Source: Holosporales bacterium
Lineage (GTDB): Bacteria > Pseudomonadota > Alphaproteobacteria > RUG11792
Length of the DNA stretch: 7,299 nt
Assembly (NCBI GenBank): GCA_031266385.1
Contig: JAISBC010000035.1
Location: 1 to 7,299 of the forward strand
Reading direction: 5' to 3'
Shown: piece by piece, positions 1-6,485 of the stretch
How the letters are laid out: each line of letters starts with the position of its first letter
How positions within the stretch are numbered: the stretch's first letter is position 1
The notes under the pieces: model-generated
The model's input: only the letters and a program-made list of their open reading frames with translations
What the model was told of the DNA's origin: nothing
Database searches by the model: none
Program-made: the position numbers and the translations under genes

Positions 1-142
1 GGGATAGTTAACCTGAAGAGTGGGTTTGGGTTCGCATGAATCGATAGAAGATCTAGGAGGAGAGGTTGGGGAGGTCTATCTATTGATTTGTTTTAGTACT
101 TATGCAACAGGTCTAATGATCACTCTGGTTTCTACTAGATCG

Positions 143-385
143 TGGAATATTCATCTCTAAAAAGGAGTAAGAAAAAAGATTTTTTTGAATTTTTGTCTAG
201 GATGCATTGAGCGAAAAATTAGAAATATAGTGATAATAATCGGAAAAGGGGAGGGCATTCTCAAATCCGCTGTTTCGGAATGGTTGCTTTCGAATGCCAA
301 CATCGTCATCGGGCTTTTTGAGATCAGAGACATGGCCGGGGAAAGTGGAGCTTTCGGAGTGAAGTTACGCAGCAAGCAGTTCTAA
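143..385 (+). pseudogene. Remnant of an Smr-domain (MutS2 C-terminal-like) protein gene, frameshifted
   Basis: The stretch 185-385 reads without stops and ends in a recognisable second half of an Smr domain: a strand plus glycine loop (NIVIIIGKGEGIL), an amphipathic stretch with a conserved Trp (AVSEWLL), and the terminal signature GAFGVKLR, close to the family's GALYVLLR. The family is known for nuclease or RNA-cleaving activity that needs an upstream DLHG motif. Here that motif survives only as NIH in frame 2 (146-154), after which a stop at 158-160 interrupts. The expected following helix (SLKRSKKKDFFEFLSR) is found in frame 1 at about 154-205, and the sequence then returns to frame 2 across runs of A and T. 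At least two frame changes are therefore needed, so I call it a pseudogene. A Shine-Dalgarno-like AAAGGAG (161-167) could still drive a TTG start at 185, giving a 66-residue fragment without the catalytic motif. The family call is fairly sure; the exact left border is not. Confidence 0.55.
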
Positions 386-444
386 ATCTTAGAAATAAAA
401 CTAAATGGGAACAATTCACTCAGGGTATTCCGCTGGATTGGGTA

Positions 445-450
445 TATAAT
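445..450 (+). promoter_or_regulatory. -10 box (TATAAT) for the nuoKLM operon
   Basis: A perfect sigma-70 -10 hexamer TATAAT lies in the 105-base gap between the Smr remnant and nuoK. It predicts a transcription start near 457 and an untranslated leader of about 34 bases before the chosen nuoK ATG. I see no good -35 hexamer at 16-18 bp, nor a TG extension, so strength is uncertain. It would serve nuoK, nuoL and nuoM, which have no gaps large enough for their own promoters. Confidence 0.4.
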
Positions 451-490
451 ACTCGATGAGTATGGTGCATTCCGGGTGAGTTTGGAAAAG

Positions 491-763
491 ATGTTCGAAG
501 CCGATGCCGTCTTATTCCTGAGTGTATTTCTTTTCTGTATCGGATTGGTCGGGGCTTATAGGCAAACCGACCTTTTGAAAACCTTTATATCTCTGGAGAT
601 CGCGGTCCTCGCCAGCATCATGAATTTTGCCTTCCATCCGGTAGATTCATCTATCAATTCAGAACATATCACAATATTAATCGCCGTGATTCTGGGATGC
701 CTTACGTTTAGTGTAATTTTCGCGATTATTCATCTAATACCGTCAAGACGAGATATTTTGTAA
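491..763 (+). CDS. nuoK: NADH-quinone oxidoreductase subunit K (NuoK), lacking the second conserved Glu
   Basis: A 90-residue membrane protein with three hydrophobic segments (about residues 6-22, 29-46, 59-81). NuoK is the small MrpC-like subunit of the complex I membrane arm and helps carry protons between the antiporter-like subunits and the quinone end. The ATG at 491 is preferred over the in-frame GTG at 476 because it places the first conserved membrane glutamate (in ISLEIAVLA) exactly at position 36, as in E. coli NuoK, and gives the same N-terminal spacing. Asn45-Phe46 also match. In an ungapped comparison the second key glutamate (E72 in E. coli) is a threonine in the segment ILGCLTFSVIFAI, with no acidic residue nearby. 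That residue is normally strongly conserved and important for pumping. The C terminus is short and basic. One base separates its stop from nuoL, so the two are probably translationally coupled. MrpC of sodium/proton antiporters is the main alternative, but the neighbours are clearly NuoL and NuoM. The ribosome binding site is weak (GGA at 484). Confidence 0.8.
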   Translation: MFEADAVLFLSVFLFCIGLVGAYRQTDLLKTFISLEIAVLASIMNFAFHPVDSSINSEHITILIAVILGCLTFSVIFAIIHLIPSRRDIL

Positions 764-764
764 T

Positions 765-2570
765 ATGTTTTTTGCATCAGTTCCGCTTTTATCTTTACTC
801 ATCTCGGGGGTGTTCGGATTGTTCGGAATATCTCGGATCCCGAAGTTCGGAGCTTTTTTTTCGCTGATTACATTCACTATATGTGAGCTTTTACCGAATG
901 ACTCATCCTCAATGGATTGGTTTATCATCGATAATCTTTGTTTTCGCTTTTCACTAATTTCCAGTACGGTGGGACTAACTCTATGCTCGGTCGTATGCTC
1001 CATTTTATCGTGTTTATATCTCGCCAGGCACCTCTACCCGAACGACGGTAAACTCCCTCAGAAATTGAGTGCACTAAATATATTTTCATTCTTCATGGCC
1101 CTCACGATTTTATCGAGTAATATATTCCAATTCTTTGTTTGTATCGAAATTCTCGGTATTATTTCTTCGATTTTGGTTGGAATTGAAAATAATGCCGAAA
1201 AAGAATCGAGGAATGTTCTGCTCTTTAGCAAATTCGCTAGTCTCCTATTTTTTATCGCGGTCTGTATGATCGGTTTAAAAGTTGGTAGTTTCGAATTCAT
1301 CGATATAAAAAATTTCTGCCGATCATCCGATTACCGATCTCTATTTATTCCGGCCGTTTTTCTGGTCATTTCGTGTTTCTGCAAAGGGGCGCAGTTACCA
1401 TTTTCGCGCTGGCTAATCGACGCCGTTAAGGCCAATACTTTCGTGTCAATTTTGATGCATACGGCGACGATCGTCGGGGTCGGCGTGATATTTATCACGA
1501 AATGTTCATTCATTTTTGATAGGTTTCAGAGTATCAGAAATGCGATGATTTATACGGGTATCGCGACGGCGTTATGGATGGGGTGTAGCGCCCTATCCCA
1601 CAATAACGTGAAGAAAATCATGGCGTGTTTGACCAGCGCGTCGACGGGCCTCATGTTCGTCGTCTGTGGAATCGGGAACGTTTCGGTCGCGATTTTATAT
1701 TTCGTTTGTCATGCATTTTTTAAGTCCATATTATTCCTGAGCTTTGCATACGTCATCGCGGCCGCATCTGGAGAACGAAATATCCTTAAGATGGGTGGAT
1801 TAAGCAAATTCATTCCAAAAATAAGCGACATAATCTGGATATCTTTCCTGGCCGCCGCTGGATTTCCGTTCTGTGTTGGATTCTTCGCGAAAATTTCATT
1901 CGCTGGAGCACTTCAGCTCTATGGCAGTATATCCTTAATCCTGACGAATGCCCTGGTAAATATCTTAACTGTTTCGGCCATTTTCAGGATGATCCTCGTC
2001 TCGCTGTATGGAAGCCCTAGGACCGATGATAAAACCTTGTCGCGGGCCCCTGGAATAAATGCGTATTCAACTTCTTCCGTCTGGCTATTGATCGGAATCG
2101 CCGTCTTCGAATCTTTTGTGGCATGGAGCATGTATGAGTGGGGAGAATTACACTTCGAGCTCGATGAAATGATGGCCTGTTCTAGGAATTTCTTTGACTA
2201 TTTTATGGAGGACATTTCGGAACTGGCTCAAATCTTAATCTCCATCATCTCGGTTTGGGTATTAATGAGATATTCCAAGACCAGGATCGGCACGACATCG
2301 GCGAAAGTATTTTATGAACTATTCAGGAAAAAGGGAGTAAATTTTCGAATTCAAAGCTATATCAAGAATACATCCATATCTGCGGTTACCATGATTTCAG
2401 GCTGTGATCAGAAGTTTTTCGATATCCTTCAAAAATCTCTGCTTAAGTCATTGCGGGGGACTCAGCTGTTCCTATCTCGTCGTCACGGTGAATCAATCTC
2501 ATCTCACGTCGGGTGGATTATCGTGGGAATCGCCGTAAATTTTGTATCGATCCTTATGTGGCAGAAATAG
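765..2570 (+). CDS. nuoL: NADH-quinone oxidoreductase subunit L (NuoL), proton-translocating antiporter-like subunit
   Basis: A 601-residue polytopic membrane protein, close to the usual NuoL length. It forms the distal proton channel of the complex I membrane arm, and its long C-terminal region would form the lateral helix. Channel residues can be matched one by one to E. coli NuoL: Glu128 in FFVCIEILGI (E144), Lys207 in KGAQLPFSRW (K229), His232 in ILMHTATI (H254), Lys284 after NNV, Lys320 in HAFFKSILFL (K342) and Lys376 in GFFAKI (K399). The numbering offset is a constant 22-23 between K229 and K399. Differences from the family are the usual PTPVSALIH, here NTFVSILMH with both prolines lost, and the acidic residue after K399, here Ile377. 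The C-terminal part (about 430-601) is poorly conserved in sequence but ends in a hydrophobic anchor (VGWIIVGIAVNFVSIL) as expected. The ATG at 765 is one base after the nuoK stop; nuoM begins four bases after this stop. Confidence 0.93.
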   Translation: MFFASVPLLSLLISGVFGLFGISRIPKFGAFFSLITFTICELLPNDSSSMDWFIIDNLCFRFSLISSTVGLTLCSVVCSILSCLYLARHLYPNDGKLPQKLSALNIFSFFMALTILSSNIFQFFVCIEILGIISSILVGIENNAEKESRNVLLFSKFASLLFFIAVCMIGLKVGSFEFIDIKNFCRSSDYRSLFIPAVFLVISCFCKGAQLPFSRWLIDAVKANTFVSILMHTATIVGVGVIFITKCSFIFDRFQSIRNAMIYTGIATALWMGCSALSHNNVKKIMACLTSASTGLMFVVCGIGNVSVAILYFVCHAFFKSILFLSFAYVIAAASGERNILKMGGLSKFIPKISDIIWISFLAAAGFPFCVGFFAKISFAGALQLYGSISLILTNALVNILTVSAIFRMILVSLYGSPRTDDKTLSRAPGINAYSTSSVWLLIGIAVFESFVAWSMYEWGELHFELDEMMACSRNFFDYFMEDISELAQILISIISVWVLMRYSKTRIGTTSAKVFYELFRKKGVNFRIQSYIKNTSISAVTMISGCDQKFFDILQKSLLKSLRGTQLFLSRRHGESISSHVGWIIVGIAVNFVSILMWQK

Positions 2571-2574
2571 AAAA

Positions 2575-3984
2575 ATGCTCTCCATTCCAATTTCATATGT
2601 CATTACATTATTCCCGATACTGGGGACGTTGTTCGTCGCGAGTATCGATAAGAACAGACTCGATAACGTAAAATCGGTATCCCTGTGGATAACATTTTTT
2701 ACGCTCGTATTCTCTATTATCCAGTTATTCGTGCCGAGTTTTTCGAAAATTGTGACGCATGATGTGATCACAAATTTTACGAATAGGCTTCCAGTAAGAT
2801 ACTCGGCAGATGTCGATAATTTTTCCATACTGTTTGTGGTCCTCGTGAGTTTGGTGTGTTTTTTATCGATAATATGGCTCTGGAAACGAGAAATACAAAA
2901 TATCAAAAGTTTTTTTATATCTCTTTTGCTTTTTGAGGCCTTCACGATTGGAGCCTTCTATTCGATCGATATGTTTTTATTATTTTTCTGTATGGAGGCG
3001 ACACTTATCCCGACGTACACGATGATGCTATCGTGGGATGGGGCGAAGAAGACTAGCTATGTTCTGCTATACCTTGCGTACGGAATGTTCAGCGCCCTAG
3101 CCATCCTCGTCGCCATCATTATGATATACCTCGAAACTAAATCGTCAAATCTTCTGGAGATTTATAAGATCGGTATAAAAAATGAAAATATATTTTGGTT
3201 ATTGATGATTGGCATCGGAGCCAAGATGCCAATTTGGCCGCTATGTCACTGGCTGCCCACGGCCCACACGAAAACGAACGTCGTATGCTCGGTTCTCCTG
3301 GCGTCAATCGTCCTGAAATTTAGTACTCTCATTTTGCTTAGGTTTATAGATCCACTATTTTCTGAGTACCTCATTCGATATCGCGATATTTTTGTTATCG
3401 CTTCGATCGTCAGTATATCACTCGCCGTGATAAATATCATATTCCAGGATGATATTAAGCGATTTTTTGCTTATTTTTCGATAATTCATATGGATCTGTA
3501 TTTCATGATATTCTTGAGTGGCATCGATAGGAGTCACTTTATATTTTCGACACTTCAACATGGACTCATGGCAATCGTCATGTTTTTTACGGCGGATATA
3601 ATAGAAAACTTATTTAAAACGAGGTCGATTTCTGATATTTCCAGTTATAATCAGCAATATCGGGGCCTAAGGATTCTTTTGCTTTTTGTGAGCACTTCCC
3701 TCATCGGTATACCGTGTACATCCGGATTCATCGCCGAGATCACATCGATATATGCGATTACTAAATCGATGGGTATTATCCTATCGGTTGTCGTAGTATT
3801 GATCATCGCTGTATTATCGGCATATACAATATTCGTATACAACTCGATATTCTCCAAGAACGGAGGGCACCCGTCAGGCGTTTCCCAAGCCTCCATTTTG
3901 TGTGATAGATATCAGATGACCTCGTTGGTTATCGCCTCCATTGGCATCATATTTCTCGGAATGCTCCCAGCATTGTTTTCCTGA
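2575..3984 (+). CDS. nuoM: NADH-quinone oxidoreductase subunit M (NuoM), proton-translocating antiporter-like subunit
   Basis: A 469-residue membrane protein with about 14 hydrophobic segments; it is the middle antiporter-like subunit of the complex I membrane arm. The start at ATG 2575 gives the typical N terminus (MLSIPISYVITLFPILG) and lies four bases after the nuoL stop. An in-frame extension back to 2542 would overlap nuoL and adds no family-like sequence. Signature residues are kept: Glu141 in FFCMEATLIPTY (E144 of E. coli), Lys217 in GAKMPIWPLCHWLP (K234), Lys248 in SIVLKF (K265), Lys295 after QDDI, His329-Gly330, and Glu388 in SGFIAEI (E407). The conserved AP-T-AGS turn after WLPDAH is replaced by TNVVCS, so a proline normally present in the broken helix is missing, and the Asp of PDAH is Thr229. 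The last segment ends LGMLPALFS, a normal NuoM ending. nuoN, which usually follows, is absent; the opposing nuoB overlaps the last 73 bases. Confidence 0.93.
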   Translation: MLSIPISYVITLFPILGTLFVASIDKNRLDNVKSVSLWITFFTLVFSIIQLFVPSFSKIVTHDVITNFTNRLPVRYSADVDNFSILFVVLVSLVCFLSIIWLWKREIQNIKSFFISLLLFEAFTIGAFYSIDMFLLFFCMEATLIPTYTMMLSWDGAKKTSYVLLYLAYGMFSALAILVAIIMIYLETKSSNLLEIYKIGIKNENIFWLLMIGIGAKMPIWPLCHWLPTAHTKTNVVCSVLLASIVLKFSTLILLRFIDPLFSEYLIRYRDIFVIASIVSISLAVINIIFQDDIKRFFAYFSIIHMDLYFMIFLSGIDRSHFIFSTLQHGLMAIVMFFTADIIENLFKTRSISDISSYNQQYRGLRILLLFVSTSLIGIPCTSGFIAEITSIYAITKSMGIILSVVVVLIIAVLSAYTIFVYNSIFSKNGGHPSGVSQASILCDRYQMTSLVIASIGIIFLGMLPALFS

Positions 3985-4406
3985 AGACCCAAGATTGCAT
4001 TGGCCAGGGTCTCTGGGGCCGGAGGGCATCCATAAACTTCAGCATCAACCGGTAAAATGGTGCCGATTCCGGGAATCACGGTTTCGGATTCAGCATAGAG
4101 ACCACCACTAATCGCGCAACTCCCCATGGCTATGACGAATTTTGGAAATAGCATCTGTTCGTATAAAGTTATGATCTGTGGAAGCATCTTTTTCGTGACG
4201 GTTCCGGCGACGATCATCAGGTCGGCCTGCTTCGGACTGGCCCTGAAGAGGCACCCGAATCGGTCGAGATCTACCCTACTGGCCGCGGCATGCATCATTT
4301 CAATGGCGCAACACGATAGCCCACATGATAGGGGCCACATTGATTTCCCGGCCGCCCACATCGCCACCTTATCGAGGGTGGATAGGATCACTGAGTTAAG
4401 CTGCAT
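3912..4406 (-). CDS. nuoB: NADH-quinone oxidoreductase subunit B (NuoB), N2 [4Fe-4S] cluster subunit
   Basis: A 164-residue soluble subunit of the complex I peripheral arm (the PSST/NDUFS7 homologue) that carries cluster N2 and passes electrons to quinone. All four expected ligands are present: the tandem Cys32-Cys33 in GLSCCAIEMM, Cys97 in MGSCAISGG, and Cys127 in VYGCPPAPE. Other hallmarks are DLDRFG, FRASPKQADLMIVAGTVTKKM and the PVD stretch before the last cysteine. The ATG at 4406 has a strong ribosome binding site (AAGGAG at 4417-4422 on this strand, 10 bases away). The N terminus is short, starting just before the STLDKVAMWA stretch. The conserved core ends near LQEN (residue 144). The last 23 residues are read antisense to the final membrane segment of nuoM and look like an accidental tail after a rearrangement. 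The gene converges on nuoM instead of sitting in a nuoA-N operon, so it needs its own promoter. Confidence 0.93.
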   Translation of the reverse strand: MQLNSVILSTLDKVAMWAAGKSMWPLSCGLSCCAIEMMHAAASRVDLDRFGCLFRASPKQADLMIVAGTVTKKMLPQIITLYEQMLFPKFVIAMGSCAISGGLYAESETVIPGIGTILPVDAEVYGCPPAPETLANAILGLQENNAGSIPRNMMPMEAITNEVI

Positions 4407-4416
4407 CGAAACAAAA

Positions 4417-4422
4417 CTCCTT
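4417..4422 (-). promoter_or_regulatory. Ribosome binding site of nuoB, within an inverted repeat
   Basis: AAGGAG on the minus strand lies 10 bases before the nuoB ATG. It is the clearest Shine-Dalgarno sequence in the window. Its GGAG is part of a 6-bp inverted repeat (AACTCC at 4415-4420 and GGAGTT at 4429-4434, 8-base loop, written on the plus strand), so a small hairpin could partly hide it in the mRNA. If transcription starts near 4431, most of the outer arm is still in the message but its first bases may be lost. Confidence 0.55.
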
Positions 4423-4437
4423 AAAAGTGGAGTTGAA

Positions 4438-4466
4438 ATTGTCTCTTATCTAGATGATTTTTGCAA
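4438..4466 (-). promoter_or_regulatory. Possible sigma-70 promoter for nuoB
   Basis: On the minus strand TTGCAA (4461-4466) is followed after 17 bases by GACAAT (4438-4443). Each box matches the consensus at four of six positions. Predicted initiation falls near 4431, about 25 bases before the nuoB ATG. It is moderate in quality. It is supported by its position and by the similar ACAAT ending of the -10 boxes upstream of the two small secreted-protein genes. Confidence 0.35.
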
Positions 4467-4512
4467 GACATATTCCTTATCACAAGCATCACTTATTCGA
4501 TGGGTCTATTAA

Positions 4513-4540
4513 TTAATATTTAAAGAATAGTACATATACT
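4513..4540 (+). promoter_or_regulatory. Possible promoter for the GT8-like gene
   Basis: TTAATA (4513-4518) and TATACT (4535-4540) are separated by 16 bases in a very AT-rich stretch. The -10 box has five of six consensus bases. Initiation would be near 4547, giving a leader of about 30 bases to the ATG at 4576. AAGG at 4547-4550 is the only ribosome-binding-like sequence nearby; it suits a TTG start at 4564 slightly better than the ATG. Confidence 0.3.
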
Positions 4541-4575
4541 TTTATTAAGGTAATAACTTAAAATTGCAGTATCAT

Positions 4576-5685
4576 ATGCACTTAAAAACTATTTCCCTTT
4601 TAGGATTATATTTGTGGGCAACTGAGGCTAGTTGCGAGCAGGTTAATATCGCATATGCAATGACCGAAAACAATTATAAACAAGTATTTACTTCCGCTCT
4701 CTCTTTATTATGGAATTATGATGATGGTGGGCGAGGTGATCATATCAACATTTTCACGATATCTCTGAATGGTCAGAATCTGAATTTGTCACCAGTATTC
4801 AATATACTTAACGAAGCCTTAACTCAACGCCGATTTACCTCGTGGACTTTACAATGTATTCCTGTCTCAGGATTGACCGGAGATTACCTCGATGAAGTCC
4901 CTAAGTTTATGTTGGGAGAAATTTTACCTCCTGAAATCGATCGAGCAATATTTCTGCGGGCTGAAACACTGGTTATTCGCAATTTAAGACCTTTATGGGA
5001 AGAGTATTCCTCGCTATGGGAGGATGATCCTTCCTATCCGCTTCCGTATGCTACGGTCCTCGGGAAATATATCACAGAAGATCCGGTCATCAGGAAACAA
5101 CGTCGTTCGATCGGATGTATGTTAGCCAATTTGGCAAAGATGAGAAATGAAAGCTTTTCAGATCTTATTGGTCCAATTCTCAGCAGGCATGGAGATCGGC
5201 GCTTTTCGTCAGTGGATCAAGCAATGTTTAAGTATCAACACAGTCAAGGGGTCGATCAGCCAGTTCTAAACATTCGTTTCGATGCTTTCGCCGAATCAAT
5301 TCCAAGTCGAAAGATGGCGCTTAGCTATTCTCCACCAGATCCATCGGAGGATTCTCTCTCCCTAAAGGATGCTCCAAAAGATAATAAATTCGAGGAATTT
5401 TGGAATTTGACAGTCATTAGCTTTGCTGGCCTTCCTTTTGGAAGTGAATTCCTGGATAATCCCAGAAGAGCGATGAGAAAGTGGCCGGTCCCAAAGTGGA
5501 TTCGAAATATTTATCTGGACCATTTCCTACCAGACATTGAATTTCCCGGTGTTGTGTGTAATCCGGATGAACCATGTGATGACCGTTGCGATTGCGAGTG
5601 GTGCGCCTTGGGACATGGAAATTGGTTCTATGTCGGGGAGGTTAATATGACTGGATTTGTAAGCCTCATAAAGGCTCCCAAATGA
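4576..5685 (+). CDS. Exported GT8-like protein with altered catalytic motifs and a C-terminal cysteine cluster
   Basis: A 369-residue protein. Residues 1-19 look like a short Sec signal (KTISLLGLYLWATEA, then SCEQ). The body follows the GT8 glycosyltransferase plan: an opening strand and helix (VNIAYAMTENNYKQVFTSA, 23-41), the segment before the active site (EIDRAIFLRAETLVIRNLRPLW, 120-141), the helix region SIGCMLANLAKMR (178-190; compare the family's NSGVMLINL), and VDQAMF (213-218; compare PDQDVL). The metal-binding DxD of GT8 enzymes should fall at 128-130 but reads Arg-Ala-Glu. The C-terminal HxxGxxKPW motif appears as SFAGLPFG (282-289), so the His is lost too. Standard metal-dependent sugar transfer therefore looks unlikely. 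Five cysteines follow at 328, 334, 338, 340 and 343, which could bind metal or form disulfides if exported. I prefer ATG 4576; a TTG at 4564 would add four residues before the signal. Fold family is likely, function unknown. Confidence 0.72.
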   Translation: MHLKTISLLGLYLWATEASCEQVNIAYAMTENNYKQVFTSALSLLWNYDDGGRGDHINIFTISLNGQNLNLSPVFNILNEALTQRRFTSWTLQCIPVSGLTGDYLDEVPKFMLGEILPPEIDRAIFLRAETLVIRNLRPLWEEYSSLWEDDPSYPLPYATVLGKYITEDPVIRKQRRSIGCMLANLAKMRNESFSDLIGPILSRHGDRRFSSVDQAMFKYQHSQGVDQPVLNIRFDAFAESIPSRKMALSYSPPDPSEDSLSLKDAPKDNKFEEFWNLTVISFAGLPFGSEFLDNPRRAMRKWPVPKWIRNIYLDHFLPDIEFPGVVCNPDEPCDDRCDCEWCALGHGNWFYVGEVNMTGFVSLIKAPK

Positions 5686-5864
5686 ATAAATGTCGGACTA
5701 CATTAGCAATAGATCTGATTGTGGAGAGTTACGAAAGATGGGTATTGATTACCTGGATGCCAAGTGTTTTTAGTTTGTCTGCGTTCCCTTCTACTAAATA
5801 TCGGCTGGGTTCGACGAGAGATCGCTCATAACTATCTCGAGAATCTTGTGTCGGCCTTTGCAGA

Positions 5865-6329
5865 TTAAGGTAACTGAGGGAGTACGATGGGATGTTCTCC
5901 TCTGGCTTGTTGAGCCTGTAACTCGTTTTGTATCATCAGGAGCTGTCCTGCTGCTTGACCATATATCCGGACGTACCACAATTGGTCAGGAGTCTTTTGG
6001 AATAGACCTTTGTACATTTCCTCTGCTGCTTTGATCGCTTGGTATGCAGTCTTGTAGAATTCTTTAACCATTCTTTTTACATGCGGATTGCCTTGAATAA
6101 TTTCTTGTGGTTTATCTTCTGCCAATATTGAAATAACGCTGTGTAAATTTGCAACTACATCCCAGTAGAAGCCCATTTGGCCGTCTGGCTTGATGATGGT
6201 AGGTAATCCTATTACTTCTGCTGCCTGTGTTACTGAATTGTTCGTTGCTATTTGGCTCAGAACTATTGCTGCTACCGTCGTTATATGACGTATCAGAGTG
6301 GATATCTGTCTTTTCGATCTTTTTCTCAT
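5865..6329 (-). CDS. Small exported protein of unknown function (154 aa)
   Basis: I do not recognise this protein. The N terminus is a convincing Sec signal: a basic start (MRKRSKRQ), a hydrophobic core around 16-28 (ITTVAAIVLSQIA), and a likely cut after VTQA (residue 36). The mature part of about 118 residues has no cysteine and no further membrane segment. It looks mostly helical, with one charged stretch after Asn81-Pro82 (VKRMVKEFYKTAYQAIKAAEE), then a glutamine-rich stretch (120-141) and a Pro-containing tail (HPIVLPQLP). The ATG at 6329 is the only reasonable start, since an in-frame stop lies eight codons upstream. It has no clear Shine-Dalgarno sequence, but a good promoter sits just upstream. 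Its architecture resembles the next gene on the same strand; they may be distant paralogues. Export to the periplasm or beyond is inferred. Convergent with the GT8-like gene, with a 179-base gap in which I see no clear terminator. Confidence 0.7.
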   Translation of the reverse strand: MRKRSKRQISTLIRHITTVAAIVLSQIATNNSVTQAAEVIGLPTIIKPDGQMGFYWDVVANLHSVISILAEDKPQEIIQGNPHVKRMVKEFYKTAYQAIKAAEEMYKGLFQKTPDQLWYVRIYGQAAGQLLMIQNELQAQQARGEHPIVLPQLP

Positions 6330-6365
6330 TTGTCTAAAACTAGCGGTCTCTTAACCAGAACCGTG

Positions 6366-6394
6366 ATTGTAATATTCTTCCCATGGCATTTCAA
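6366..6394 (-). promoter_or_regulatory. Sigma-70 promoter for the 154-aa exported protein
   Basis: On the minus strand TTGAAA (6389-6394) and TACAAT (6366-6371) are separated by exactly 17 bases; each box matches five of six consensus positions. Predicted start is near 6359, about 30 bases before the ATG at 6329. The match and spacing are good enough to believe on sequence alone. The gene can thus be transcribed independently of its upstream neighbour. Confidence 0.6.
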
Positions 6395-6485
6395 TTCCTT
6401 ATTTTTATGCCTCAAGCGGTAGAGCTCGGGATGATATTAAATACCAATATTCTCTATCTTATCGATTTGAGAGACGGGTTGATCT

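Noticed and set aside
476..490. GTG at 476 as the nuoK start.
   Set aside because: It adds five residues beyond the family N terminus and has no better ribosome binding site; ATG 491 reproduces the E. coli spacing.
491..763. Reading the nuoK gene as mrpC/mnhC of a sodium/proton antiporter because the second Glu is missing.
   Set aside because: The two downstream genes carry NuoL- and NuoM-specific motifs, and the Glu36 spacing is exactly that of NuoK; MrpA, MrpB and the small Mrp subunits are absent.
491..4406. A mitochondrial origin, since nad4L, nad5, nad4 and nad10 homologues can cluster in protist mitochondrial genomes.
   Set aside because: Genes with bacterial signal peptides, sigma-70 promoters, a GT8-like gene and a transposase-like end fit a bacterial chromosome better.
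4126..4512. A 128-codon plus-strand frame opposite nuoB.
   Set aside because: It is antisense to the conserved NuoB core and shows no family-like features; nuoB explains the coding signal.
5662..5676. Hairpin AGCCT-cataa-AGGCT at the end of the GT8-like gene as a terminator.
   Set aside because: Only five base pairs, inside the coding sequence, and not followed by a T run.
5804..5816. GGTTCGA-type T-loop sequences (also near 6898) as parts of tRNA genes.
   Set aside because: The flanking bases do not form a T stem and no acceptor or anticodon arms are found.
6351..6389. A 12-codon minus-strand frame (MPWEEYYNHGSG) with an AAGGA in front, upstream of the 154-aa gene, looking like a leader peptide.
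   Set aside because: It overlaps the -35 and -10 boxes, so its start codon is upstream of the predicted transcription start and would not be in the message.
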